Both the position numbers and the translations under genes were made by a program. Positions 51,143 to 59,978 of a stretch of 64,000 nucleotides of DNA are shown one piece after another; positions within the stretch are counted from its first letter, which is position 1; the number at the start of each line of letters is the position of its first letter. The notes under the pieces are model-generated. The model had not been told where the DNA came from and did no database searches. It worked only from the letters and a program-made list of their open reading frames with translations. The stretch is taken from NCBI RefSeq assembly GCF_029433255.1, contig NZ_JAQTHU010000001.1, positions 1,798,001-1,862,000 of the forward strand, written 5' to 3'. Source of the DNA: Lactobacillus sp. ESL0791 (lineage in GTDB: Bacteria > Bacillota > Bacilli > Lactobacillales > Lactobacillaceae).

Positions 51143-53437
51143 TCATTTTTCTTGATAAGTTGCAGGATTCACCGCCAGTAGTGGGCTCTTTTCACCAATA
51201 TAAATAATATCCAGCTTGTACATTGCCCGTGAAGTAATTGTATAAACCAGCTGGGTTTCGTCAGCTTTGTGGTATTTGCTTTTAGACGCATCCCACATCA
51301 CGACAGCGTCGAATTCCAAACCTTTTGCCAGGTATGACGGTACAACCAATGTGCCGCCAACTAGTCGCTGGTTGGCAGTTGCAATCAAGGTATTCTTGCG
51401 GCCCGCTTGGTTCAGTTCCTCACTGACAAATTTGGCATCTGCCAAATTCTTGGTAATAATCGCAGTTGTCTGTTTCTTACGATCATTTTCCTGCAGAATC
51501 TGCTCTAACACCGCAATTGCTTCCTGAGCGTTATCCCGACCCCAAAGAGCAGGCTTTGGCCCCTGCCGGTTAAAGGATTCGATCTTTTCCCCTTGGCGCA
51601 AAATCTGCTTGGTAAAATCGGTCAACTGCTTGGTTGAACGGTAAGACTTGGTTAGTTGCACCACTTCGGTTTTTTCTGGATCAAACAAGCCGCTGATCTG
51701 CTTGAGCAGATTCTGACTCTCATCCTTGGTAAAAATCGCCTGGTTCAAGTCACCGAGCATCGTATATTTGGCACGCGGAAAATTATATTTAAGGTAACAC
51801 AGCTGAAACGGCGTGTAATCCTGAATTTCATCGATAAAAGCATAGCGCATTTCAAAATCAACATAACGCCCGGTCAACAAATCATACAAATAAAGGTAGG
51901 CGGACACATCATTCATGTGAATGTAGCGTTCTTTAAAACTTGCCTTGACCGTTGCAATCTGCTGCTCCCAGTCAGAAGCAGCAATTCCCCACTTACTTAG
52001 GTCGATCATTTTCGGTACGGCCCGCAAAAAATTCAGGTACTGCGCACGCATGTTGATGAAATGGTTTTGCTTAATGCTATTGTAAACTTTTTTTAATTTT
52101 TTGACGACAATTTTTCGGCCTAAAAACTGCTCTTCCTTTTCTTCGGATTCAAACTCTTGGTCCGGCCGGTCATAGAGCTCATTTAACTGTTCCTTGCTCA
52201 ATCCTTGAATTGTCTCTGAAACCCAGGACTTTTTGGCCTCGGAAGTAATTCGGCGGTTGAGCTGCTTGATTAATTCTTCTCTGGTCGCATCAATTCGGTT
52301 GGCCAAGCTGTAGTTGCTGTTAAATGAATAATAGATCTCCTTGATTTTTTCCTTGCTAAAATAAGGTCTCTTCTTGTCGCGGAAGTAAATATCCTTGAAA
52401 ATTACGCCTTTGCCGTTAAGATACTTAGCGTAGCGGGTTACCAGTTTGAAAAATTTAGTTGAGTCTTTGAATTTATTAATATTGGTATCGGCCTGCTTGT
52501 CTTCAAACTGGTCAAACAGGTTTTCCACCTGCATCCCCGGCAGACGCCGGGCCACAAACTGCCAATAAGTCATCTGCACCATGTTCTGCTCGCCCATCTC
52601 GGGCAGAACATTTTTGATGTAGTCGTTAAAAAGCTGATTGGGGCTGAACATAATCACGTTGCTGCTGGTCAAATTACCGCGGTAACGATATAGCAGGTAG
52701 GCAATCCGCTGCAGAATAGCCGAGGTCTTGCCGGAACCAGCTGCTCCTTGAACAAAAAGCAGGTCAGCGCTGGTATTTCTGATAATTTTGTTTTGTTCCT
52801 GCTGAATCGTGGTCACAATTGACTTCATCTGCGTGCTGGATTTTTCCGATAAAACTTCCAGCAGCATCTGGTCGCCAATCGACTCATTGGTATCAAACAT
52901 GTTGACGATCTTGCCCTTTTCAATCATGAACTGCCGCTTCTTGGTCATTTCGACGGTAATTTCACCTTCAGGTGAGTGATAGGAAACCTTACCCAATTTA
53001 CCGTCATAATAAATCGAAGAAATTGGTGCGCGCCAATCATAGATCAGGAAGTGATTATTTTCATCGGCAAACGAGCCCAGGCCAATATAAATCGTCTCCG
53101 GCTGCTCATTAGTTTCCCTAAAATCAACCCGGGCAAAATATGGTTTTTGCTCGAGCCGCTCCACCGTATCAAGCTGCTTAGCAGAGTGCTGCCAAGCGTT
53201 TTGCCGTTCATCCAGCAGTTGCTGCTGCTGGTGAATCGAGAGGGCCGTTTCCATCGAAGTCGAATAGCCATCAAAGTCAAGTTTAACGTCATCATAAAAG
53301 TGGGAATTAAGGTCACGTGCTTCGCCTTCTGCCGACTTAATCGCTGTCTTTAACTCCGCCTTTTTTGCCTTAATCTTGTCCAAGATGTGGTCAAGGTGCT
53401 CTTGCTCATACTGCTTTTCGTTCATCGTTTTTGTCAT
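51143..53437 (-). CDS. helD: RNA polymerase recycling motor HelD
   Basis: This UvrD/Rep-like superfamily 1 ATPase of 764 residues helps to release RNA polymerase from stalled or post-termination complexes. It starts with a coiled-coil arm (residues 1-75, Lys/Glu-rich), then Walker A GAAGSGKTSAILQR (about 235), Walker B AFIDEIQDYTPFQ (about 548), SYRSTKQLTDF and LAKGLEFDAVVMWD (about 713). The N-terminal arm and missing nuclease regions separate HelD from UvrD. GGGTGA precedes the start. rpoE encoded at 40 kb is its functional partner in B. subtilis. Confidence 0.92.
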   Translation of the reverse strand: MTKTMNEKQYEQEHLDHILDKIKAKKAELKTAIKSAEGEARDLNSHFYDDVKLDFDGYSTSMETALSIHQQQQLLDERQNAWQHSAKQLDTVERLEQKPYFARVDFRETNEQPETIYIGLGSFADENNHFLIYDWRAPISSIYYDGKLGKVSYHSPEGEITVEMTKKRQFMIEKGKIVNMFDTNESIGDQMLLEVLSEKSSTQMKSIVTTIQQEQNKIIRNTSADLLFVQGAAGSGKTSAILQRIAYLLYRYRGNLTSSNVIMFSPNQLFNDYIKNVLPEMGEQNMVQMTYWQFVARRLPGMQVENLFDQFEDKQADTNINKFKDSTKFFKLVTRYAKYLNGKGVIFKDIYFRDKKRPYFSKEKIKEIYYSFNSNYSLANRIDATREELIKQLNRRITSEAKKSWVSETIQGLSKEQLNELYDRPDQEFESEEKEEQFLGRKIVVKKLKKVYNSIKQNHFINMRAQYLNFLRAVPKMIDLSKWGIAASDWEQQIATVKASFKERYIHMNDVSAYLYLYDLLTGRYVDFEMRYAFIDEIQDYTPFQLCYLKYNFPRAKYTMLGDLNQAIFTKDESQNLLKQISGLFDPEKTEVVQLTKSYRSTKQLTDFTKQILRQGEKIESFNRQGPKPALWGRDNAQEAIAVLEQILQENDRKKQTTAIITKNLADAKFVSEELNQAGRKNTLIATANQRLVGGTLVVPSYLAKGLEFDAVVMWDASKSKYHKADETQLVYTITSRAMYKLDIIYIGEKSPLLAVNPATYQEK

Positions 53438-53493
53438 CTAGTCACCCATTCTTCAAAACTTGCATTCCATTTTAACATGAATTCTAATTAAGA

Positions 53494-53499
53494 TATAAT
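53494..53499 (+). promoter_or_regulatory. -10 box of the matrixin gene
   Basis: TATAAT with a weak TTTAAC 17 bases upstream, about 90 bases before the gene. Confidence 0.4.
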
Positions 53500-53587
53500 T
53501 CTGACCCTTATAAAAGTTTTATATTGTAAATAATGGAAAAATTTCAAATAACTCTTATAATTTTATTTATTGGAGTTGAGCAAAATC

Positions 53588-54250
53588 ATGAAAAAGTTTT
53601 TTAATTTTTTACGTAATTTAACAATAGTGGCACTGACTGTGGCAGCCATTGGCAGCACCCAAACAGTTGGTCAAGCCACTTGGCACAATAACAGCTTAGA
53701 AACACCTGGGCAAACTGTCCAGCGCAAAAATGAAGTAACTGTCTTCAGCAAGGCCAAAGGAAAGCATAAGCCACTTAAAGCTGATAAGGATATCAGGGGC
53801 AAATCTCGCTGGCCTAAAGCTACGGCCACGGTCTATATCAATACCAAAGATGATTTTGAAATGTATAGTGCAGCGATTGACGCAATTGATGCGTGGAACC
53901 AAACCGGTGCCTTTACTTTTAAAGAAATAAAAAGCAAAAAGAAAGCCAACATTGTTATCGGCTTGATGGATGATGACGATACGGAAGCCGCCGGCGAAAC
54001 GATGCTCAAGTACCAGCCAAGAAAACGAAGAATTACAAAGGCAAAGATTTATTTGAATGTTTATTACCTGGAAAATATATGGTATGGTTACAGTTATGAA
54101 CGGGTGGTCAATACCGCCGAGCACGAGCTGGGACATGCAATGGGATTAAACCATAATAAAGGCGTATCGGTAATGTATCCGGCTGGTTCATATTACGATA
54201 TCAAGAAGCGCGACATCAACGCCGTCAAAAAACTATACAACGAAAAATAG
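53588..54250 (+). CDS. Secreted matrixin-like zinc metalloprotease
   Basis: The 220-residue precursor has a signal peptide (residues 1-30: KKFFNFLRNLTIVALTVAA, cleavage near GQA-TWH). A basic pro-like segment (40-75) is followed by a metzincin domain with HELGHAMGLNH at about 181-191 and the Met-turn SVMYP a few residues later, fitting family M10/matrixin. No wall anchor is seen, so it is probably released. The target protein is unknown. The ATG at 53588 is used; GGAG lies 12 bases before it, which is rather far. Confidence 0.85.
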   Translation: MKKFFNFLRNLTIVALTVAAIGSTQTVGQATWHNNSLETPGQTVQRKNEVTVFSKAKGKHKPLKADKDIRGKSRWPKATATVYINTKDDFEMYSAAIDAIDAWNQTGAFTFKEIKSKKKANIVIGLMDDDDTEAAGETMLKYQPRKRRITKAKIYLNVYYLENIWYGYSYERVVNTAEHELGHAMGLNHNKGVSVMYPAGSYYDIKKRDINAVKKLYNEK

Positions 54251-54268
54251 CTTATTGCGGGAGGGTTT

Positions 54269-54916
54269 ATGAAAAGAATTTATATTGTTAGACACGGACA
54301 GACCTACATCAATCGCTACAATAAAATGCAGGGCTGGTGCGACACGCCGTTGACAGAAGAGGGCATTGCCGGCGCCGAGCAGGCCGGCGAGGCACTAAAA
54401 GAGGTGCCCTTTGATATTGCCCTTTCCAGTGATATGAAGCGGGCAAGCGACACCTGCGACATTATCATCAGGCACAATGTAAACAAAGACGAGCTGCAGC
54501 ACCTTACCAGCCCTTTTTTCCGTGAACATTTTTACGGCTACTTTGAGGGGATGGATACTAATGCCGCCTGGGAAATGATTGGCGGCCCCCATGGTTACCC
54601 TAGCAATTATGATCTATTAAAAAATAATTCGATCGATCAGGTCAAAGACTGGATCAAAGAAGCCGATCCCTTTCATCAGGCAGAAAATGCCCACGAATAT
54701 TGGCAGCGGCTTGGCAAAGGCTTCAAGCTGATCAGCGAACTTGATGGGGCAGAAAACATCTTACTGGTCACACATGGTTTTACCATCCGAAGCATTGCCG
54801 ACCATTACGGCGATAAAATTGATGTCAGCACCGGCCCGCGTAATGCCTCAATTACGATTATGAACATGACGGCCACCGACATGAAAGTTACTTCCTACAA
54901 CCAAATGAAAATTTAG
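54269..54916 (+). CDS. Histidine phosphatase (phosphoglycerate-mutase-like)
   Basis: This 215-residue enzyme has the phospho-His motif YIVRHGQTYIN at residues 4-14, a second catalytic Glu in FREHFYGYFEG (about 85) and the C-terminal LLVTHGFTIR (about 170). It belongs to the branch of cofactor-dependent PGM-like phosphatases, whose natural substrate is often unclear; not the glycolytic mutase by length. GGAGGG precedes the ATG, 18 bases after the matrixin gene, so cotranscription is likely. Confidence 0.85.
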   Translation: MKRIYIVRHGQTYINRYNKMQGWCDTPLTEEGIAGAEQAGEALKEVPFDIALSSDMKRASDTCDIIIRHNVNKDELQHLTSPFFREHFYGYFEGMDTNAAWEMIGGPHGYPSNYDLLKNNSIDQVKDWIKEADPFHQAENAHEYWQRLGKGFKLISELDGAENILLVTHGFTIRSIADHYGDKIDVSTGPRNASITIMNMTATDMKVTSYNQMKI

Positions 54917-54923
54917 GCATAAT

Positions 54924-54963
54924 AAAATCAGGCAGAAAATTACTCTGTCTGATTTTTGTTTTT
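54924..54963 (+). terminator. Terminator after the histidine phosphatase gene
   Basis: AAATCAGGCAGA pairs with TCTGTCTGATTT (one G-T pair) and Ts follow. Confidence 0.88.
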
Positions 54964-54976
54964 CTGCGAAACCAGC

Positions 54977-56005
54977 CTAATCTTTTTTATCCATTAATTT
55001 TTCCGCCGCCAGCAAGTTTTTTTCTGCCATCATGGGCACCCGGCCCAGACCATCTAAGCCAACATTTAGCAAGTAATTGATCCCCAATGAATTCAAATGT
55101 TTGCGCGTTTGACAGATTTGCTGCGGCCTTTTCCAGTCTTGGTCACGGTAAGAAAAACCCCAAGAATTGTTCATTGTTGCGGCCGTTTCATAGAGACCGT
55201 AAGGTGACGGCTTAAAACCATTGAGTGCGTTATAATCAACTTTTTCGTTGCCAGCAGTTTTAACATCAGGTACTTCATTATCACCCAAAGATACGTAGTC
55301 GTACTTGCCATTGCCCAAGCGCGAATTAACCAGGCAGTCAGGCTGCAGCCGTTTAACCGTTGCGTAAAGTTCTTGACTTTGCTGTTTGCTCAAGGTCATC
55401 GGCACATCAAACCAGGCGACGGCAATCTCACCATAGTTGGACATTATTTCCCTTACCTGCGGCAGAATTTTATTATTAAAACAAAGAGCGTAATCTTTGG
55501 ACTTTTCGTCTTGAAAATCCCAGTTGTTGTCCCAAGAGCTGCCGGCACTTTCAAGGTCATTAGTCAGGTAGCCGCCGCCGTTAGGATCGTGCCAGTCCAA
55601 ATCCTGTGAATAATATAAACCTAGTTTCAGGCCGGCCCGGCGGCAGGCGGCAGCTAATTCAGCCAGCACATCCCGGTGAAACGGGGAAGCATCATAAATA
55701 TTGTAGCGATCAACCTGAGAATGGTACATGGCAAAGCCATCATGGTGTTTGGTCGTCACGACCAAATACTTCATACCGCATTTTTGGGCCAAGGCAACAA
55801 TTTTTTCCGCATCAAAAAAGATGGGATTAAAGGCCTGCGTCAATTTGGCATATTCTTTATTGGGAATCCGCAAATTCGATTGAATCCACTCCGCGTAATT
55901 GCTGGAGGGCCGGCCATTGTATTCACCGGCAAGCAGCGAATACAGCCCCCAATGAATCATCATGCCGTATTGCGCCTTCTTAAACCATTCAATATTGCTG
56001 TTCAT
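54977..56005 (-). CDS. GH29-type alpha-L-fucosidase, intracellular
   Basis: A 342-residue enzyme of the GH29 fold: FKKAQYGMMIHWGLYSLLAGE at the start, VTTKHHDGFAMYHS (about residue 83) and the nucleophile Asp in VAWFDVPM (about 200), where many GH29 enzymes read WFDGG. No signal peptide, so fucosylated substrates would need uptake first. The protein is shorter than typical two-domain GH29 enzymes and lacks a C-terminal beta domain. It stands alone with AGAGGA before the start. The exact glycan is unknown. Confidence 0.82.
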   Translation of the reverse strand: MNSNIEWFKKAQYGMMIHWGLYSLLAGEYNGRPSSNYAEWIQSNLRIPNKEYAKLTQAFNPIFFDAEKIVALAQKCGMKYLVVTTKHHDGFAMYHSQVDRYNIYDASPFHRDVLAELAAACRRAGLKLGLYYSQDLDWHDPNGGGYLTNDLESAGSSWDNNWDFQDEKSKDYALCFNNKILPQVREIMSNYGEIAVAWFDVPMTLSKQQSQELYATVKRLQPDCLVNSRLGNGKYDYVSLGDNEVPDVKTAGNEKVDYNALNGFKPSPYGLYETAATMNNSWGFSYRDQDWKRPQQICQTRKHLNSLGINYLLNVGLDGLGRVPMMAEKNLLAAEKLMDKKD

Positions 56006-56054
56006 ATGTCTATCCTCTTTTTAATTCTTTAATTAGCAATTTACATCAATTAAC

Positions 56055-56089
56055 GAAAAAAATCAGCAATTTTCTTGCTGATTTTTTTA
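56055..56089 (-). terminator. Terminator of the fatty-acid synthesis operon
   Basis: AAAAATCAGCAA/TTGCTGATTTTT with a five-base loop, then a T run on the minus strand, six bases after the accA stop. Confidence 0.92.
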
Positions 56090-56094
56090 AATGA

Positions 56095-56865
56095 TTAAAA
56101 TTTACGAAAACGTTTATGCCGCCGTTCCAGCAATTGCGTCAGAGTTAATTGATCAAATGCTGCCAGCTGGTTAGCAATTAATTTTTGTAATTCGGCTGCA
56201 TTATCGTTTAAAACCGTTTCCGGCAACACCCGCTCCACAATGCCGTTTTCTTTTAGCCATTGCGGCTCAATGTGCATCAGTTCGGCTGCCTCGTGGGCTT
56301 TTTTAGCATCCTTATACATGATTGAAGCAAAGCCTTCGGGCGACAGCACAGTGTACATGCTGTGCTCCAGCATCCATACCTGATCGCTGCAAGCCAAAGC
56401 CAGCGCACCGCCAGATCCAGCCTCGCCGATAATCACGGCCAGCAGAGGGATTTTTAGCTGCAGCATTTTACTGATGCTGCCAGCAAGCACCTGTCCTTGA
56501 CCGCCGGCTTCTGCAGCAGCACCGGGATAAGCTCCCGGCGTATTAATCAAGGTGACTACCGGAATTCTTAATTTTTCAGCGGTCTGCATAACACGCAGGG
56601 CCTTCCTATAACCCTGCGGTGTGGGACTGCCAAAATTAGTGGCCATCCGCTCTTTCAATTCCTGCCCCTTATTAGTGGCAACAACAGCCACGCTGCGGCC
56701 GTTAAGGGCGGCAAAACCGGCAATGATTGCAGCATCATCACCCATTGCCCGGTCGCCGTGTAATTCAAAAAAGTCACTGAATAAGTGTCTGACCAGCTGC
56801 CGCATGTCGGTTTTGCTGTCACTGCGCGCACCATCCATGATGGCGGCAATTTCTTTATTCTTCAT
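56095..56865 (-). CDS. accA: Acetyl-CoA carboxylase carboxyltransferase subunit alpha
   Basis: AccA and AccD transfer CO2 from biotin to acetyl-CoA. The 256-residue crotonase-fold protein has FELHGDRAMGDDAAI (about residue 35), the GxxxG-type GAYPGAAAEAGGQG (about 115) and AVIIGEAGSGGALAL (about 148). The ATG at 56865 overlaps the accD stop by 11 bases; a longer TTG start would lie deep in accD. It is the last gene of the operon. It lacks the N-terminal helical extension of E. coli AccA, as in other lactobacilli. Confidence 0.95.
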   Translation of the reverse strand: MKNKEIAAIMDGARSDSKTDMRQLVRHLFSDFFELHGDRAMGDDAAIIAGFAALNGRSVAVVATNKGQELKERMATNFGSPTPQGYRKALRVMQTAEKLRIPVVTLINTPGAYPGAAAEAGGQGQVLAGSISKMLQLKIPLLAVIIGEAGSGGALALACSDQVWMLEHSMYTVLSPEGFASIMYKDAKKAHEAAELMHIEPQWLKENGIVERVLPETVLNDNAAELQKLIANQLAAFDQLTLTQLLERRHKRFRKF

Positions 56866-57706
56866 TCGTCTGCCCGCCCCACTTTTGTCCTTCAAAAATC
56901 GCCAGCAACTGACTTAGAACTGCCACCTGCTGTGCACGCGGAACAATCGCATCCACAAAACCATTTTTAAAGGCGTTTTCTGCACTCTGAAAATTTTCCG
57001 GCAGCTTCTTATTGATTGTCTGCTCAATCACGCGTCTGCCGGCAAAACCAACCAAGGCCTTAGGCTCAGCCAAAATAACGTCTGCCTGGGAAGCAAAACT
57101 CGCGGTCACGCCGCCGGTTGTCGGATCCATTAATACAACGACATAGGCTAACCCGGCAGCACGGTGGTCGTTAACTGCCTGGGAAATTTTTGCCATCTGC
57201 ATCAAGGAATCAATCCCTTCCTGCATTCTCGCCCCACCAGAAGCCGTATACATAATCACCGGCAGCTTCTCCTTAGTTGCTTTTTCAAACATGCGGGTGA
57301 TCCGTTCACCCGTGGCCGTCCCCAAACTGCCCATAATAAACAGCGGGTCCATAATTCCTAAAGCAGCCGCGTGACCGTTAATCTTAGCTTTGCCTGTTAA
57401 AACTGCATCTTTTAACTTGGTGACAGACTGGGCTTTCTTGACTTTTTCTTGATAACCAGGAAAAGAAAGCGGATCGCTGGTTGTCAGATCGGCATCCCAT
57501 TCCGTAAAATCTTTGGTCAGCATCCGTAAATGCTGCCGGGCGGTTACCCGAAAACCATAGCCACAGTTGGGACAGACATGATATTTTCCGGATTTATGGA
57601 AATAAAACTTGGCCCCGCAATGGTTGCAGCGCCGAAAAATTCCGCTCGGCACATTATGATAATTTTTCAGAGCCGATTTGGGATGAGCCGAAAATTTAAT
57701 TGCCAT
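56855..57706 (-). CDS. accD: Acetyl-CoA carboxylase carboxyltransferase subunit beta
   Basis: This 283-residue subunit has an N-terminal four-Cys zinc ribbon (CNHCGAKF about residue 28, CPNCGYGF about 45) and a crotonase-fold domain with MYTASGGARMQEG (about 150). The zinc ribbon helps bind DNA, mRNA or the alpha subunit. Its ATG overlaps the accC stop by one base, and accA overlaps its end, so the three are translationally linked. Confidence 0.96.
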   Translation of the reverse strand: MAIKFSAHPKSALKNYHNVPSGIFRRCNHCGAKFYFHKSGKYHVCPNCGYGFRVTARQHLRMLTKDFTEWDADLTTSDPLSFPGYQEKVKKAQSVTKLKDAVLTGKAKINGHAAALGIMDPLFIMGSLGTATGERITRMFEKATKEKLPVIMYTASGGARMQEGIDSLMQMAKISQAVNDHRAAGLAYVVVLMDPTTGGVTASFASQADVILAEPKALVGFAGRRVIEQTINKKLPENFQSAENAFKNGFVDAIVPRAQQVAVLSQLLAIFEGQKWGGQTNEE

Positions 57707-59088
57707 TATTCTTGGGCCCCTTTCTGCCGCTGACTTTTAATATAAGCTGGCAAAAATTTCTGATCAATATAAGTAGTTAAGTAAGTTCCGTCTTGAAAAG
57801 CAGCAGACGAAAGCAAGGCCACCAAAAAATCACGGTTGGTCGTCAAGCCCTTGATGGCAAATTCATTCAAGGCATCAAGCAAGCGCCTGACTGCCAAAGC
57901 ACGCGTTTCCGCATGGGCAATGATCTTAATAATCATCGAATCATAAAACGGCGAAACGCTGTCCCCGCTGTTAACACCGCTCTCTATTCTGATCCCCAGG
58001 CCGCCGGGCAGGGCCATCTGGTCAATCTTGCCCGCCTGCGGCTGAAAGTTTTTCACGGGATCTTCGGCATTAATCCGTGCTTCAATCGCGGCCCCATGAA
58101 TTGTCACCTGCTTCTGCGTTACTGGCAAATCTTCGCCGGCAGCAATCCTTATCTGAGCCTTGACTAGATCAAGCTGTGTCACCTCTTCGGTAATCGAATG
58201 CTCAACCTGAATCCGTGTGTTCATTTCCATGAAGTAAAAATTATGGTCGGGATCCATTAAAAACTCGATTGTCCCTACATTTTCATACTTAATTGCCTTG
58301 ATTGCCTTAACAGTAATCTTTTGCAGGTATGCCCGCTCCTTAGGACTAATCTGGCTGCAGGGGGTTTCTTCAATCACCTTCTGCTGATTGCGCTGCATTG
58401 AGCAGTCACGCTCCGGCAAGGCAACAACATGTCCGTTTTTGTCGGCCATAATCTGCACCTCAATATGCTTGGCCGGAGAAATGATTTTTTCCAGATACAT
58501 GCGGCCATCACCAAAATTGAGGCGTGCTTCTTCTTGGGCCTCAGCAAATGCAGCTGGTAAATCCTCGGCTCGCTGCACTTTTCTGATGCCTTTGCCGCCG
58601 CCGCCGGCAACTGCCTTCAGCATCACCGGAAAGCCAACTTCGCCAGCAACCTGCAGCGCTTCTCCAGAATCTTTAACAGGGCCATTGCTGCCGGGAATAA
58701 CCGGCACATGATTTGCACGCATCGTGTCACGGGCGTTAGCCTTATTGCCCATCAAAGAAATTGTCTTAGCCTGCGGACCAATAAAGGCCAAATGACATTC
58801 CGCACAGGCCTGCGCAAATTCTGGACTTTCCGACAAAAAGCCGTAGCCCGGATGGATGGCTTCCGCACCGGTAAGCAGGGCCGCACTGAGAATATTTTGC
58901 ATATTCAAATATGAGGCAGCCGGCTGCGGTCCGCCGATGCAAACTGCCTCATCAGCCTCCCTGACATGCTGAGCATTTTTATCCGCGGTTGAATATACCG
59001 CAACCGACTTAATGCCCAATTCACGCAGGGCGCGGATAACCCGAATGGCAATCTCCCCGCGGTTGGCAATCAATACTTTATTAAACAT
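57706..59088 (-). CDS. accC: Biotin carboxylase
   Basis: AccC carboxylates biotin on the carrier AccB using ATP and bicarbonate. ATP-grasp marks of the 460-residue protein are ANRGEIAIRVIRALRELG at the N-terminus, KAVAGGGGKGIR (about residue 159), ERDCSMQRNQQKVIEE (about 228) and FMEMNTRIQVEH (about 285). Length is normal. It follows fabZ by 11 bases. Confidence 0.97.
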   Translation of the reverse strand: MFNKVLIANRGEIAIRVIRALRELGIKSVAVYSTADKNAQHVREADEAVCIGGPQPAASYLNMQNILSAALLTGAEAIHPGYGFLSESPEFAQACAECHLAFIGPQAKTISLMGNKANARDTMRANHVPVIPGSNGPVKDSGEALQVAGEVGFPVMLKAVAGGGGKGIRKVQRAEDLPAAFAEAQEEARLNFGDGRMYLEKIISPAKHIEVQIMADKNGHVVALPERDCSMQRNQQKVIEETPCSQISPKERAYLQKITVKAIKAIKYENVGTIEFLMDPDHNFYFMEMNTRIQVEHSITEEVTQLDLVKAQIRIAAGEDLPVTQKQVTIHGAAIEARINAEDPVKNFQPQAGKIDQMALPGGLGIRIESGVNSGDSVSPFYDSMIIKIIAHAETRALAVRRLLDALNEFAIKGLTTNRDFLVALLSSAAFQDGTYLTTYIDQKFLPAYIKSQRQKGAQE

Positions 59089-59099
59089 CTCTTGCCACC

Positions 59100-59546
59100 T
59101 TACTGAATTGCAAAGGTCAGTTCACCGTTGCAGGCCACCTGGCCGTCAACTAGTGCTCGCGCCTTGCCAATTCCGGCATTACCACGCAGCTTATCCAGTT
59201 GTACTTCCAGCCGTAAAGTGTCACCTGGGGTAACCATCTTACGAAACCGGACCTGTTTGATTCCGCCGAAATAAGCCGTTTTACCTTTAAATTCCGGCAT
59301 TGTTAATAAGGCAATGGCTCCCGTTTGCGCCAATGCTTCCGTGATCAATACCCCCGGCATCACGGGATTGCCCGGAAAATGTCCTTGGAAAAAGCTTTCG
59401 TTCATCGTTAGATTTTTGCGGGCAATGGCATATTCGCCCGGACAATAATCCAAGACCCGGTCAACGAGCAGCATTGGATAGCGATGGGGTAAAATTTTTT
59501 GAATCTGCACAATGTCTAAAACTTGTGGATTTTCTTGTTCCTCCAT
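59100..59546 (-). CDS. fabZ: 3-Hydroxyacyl-ACP dehydratase FabZ
   Basis: This 148-residue hotdog-fold dehydratase has the catalytic His in [14 protein letters not shown] (about residue 17) and Glu in [16 protein letters not shown] (about 64). Some lactic bacteria carry a second FabZ with isomerase activity (FabM-like role, often called fabZ1/fabZ2); which type this is cannot be told by eye. It lies between accB and accC, nine bases after accB. Confidence 0.95.
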   Translation of the reverse strand: MEEQENPQVLDIVQIQKILPHRYPMLLVDRVLDYCPGEYAIARKNLTMNESFFQGHFPGNPVMPGVLITEALAQTGAIALLTMPEFKGKTAYFGGIKQVRFRKMVTPGDTLRLEVQLDKLRGNAGIGKARALVDGQVACNGELTFAIQ

Positions 59547-59555
59547 TATGTCCTC

Positions 59556-59978
59556 CTAGTCCGGTGTCACTTCAATTAACGGCTGATCAAATTCAACTAC
59601 TTCCTCATTGGAAACAAGCATTTTACTGATCGTGCCGCTAACTTCACTCTTGATTTCAGTCATCATTTTCATGGCCTCAATCACGCAGACAACATCCCCC
59701 GGCTTAACATGGTCACCGACCTTTTTGTATTGTGGTTTCTCTGGGCTTGCCTGGAGATAAACAATGCCAACCAAGGGCGCCTTGATTTGGGTAACATTTG
59801 CTGCTGCTTGAGGTGCTTCCTTTTTAACAATTGCCTGCGGTTGGATCGTCTTGTCAGCAGCCACCGGGGCCGCTTCTTTATCCATGCTCAAGTGGCCGCC
59901 ATCAAAATCTAAATTTAACTTGGTAATGTTACTTTGATTAACTTGTTTAATTAATTCTTGAATTTCTTCAAAAGTCAT
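59556..59978 (-). CDS. accB: Biotin carboxyl carrier protein
   Basis: BCCP carries biotin between AccC and AccA/AccD. The 140-residue protein has an N-terminal helix (TFEEIQELIKQVNQS), a Pro/Ala-rich linker (about 40-62) and the biotinyl domain with Lys in VIEAMKMMTE (about residue 105). The Ala/Pro linker is typical. It starts one base off the fabF stop, so it is coupled to it. Confidence 0.96.
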   Translation of the reverse strand: MTFEEIQELIKQVNQSNITKLNLDFDGGHLSMDKEAAPVAADKTIQPQAIVKKEAPQAAANVTQIKAPLVGIVYLQASPEKPQYKKVGDHVKPGDVVCVIEAMKMMTEIKSEVSGTISKMLVSNEEVVEFDQPLIEVTPD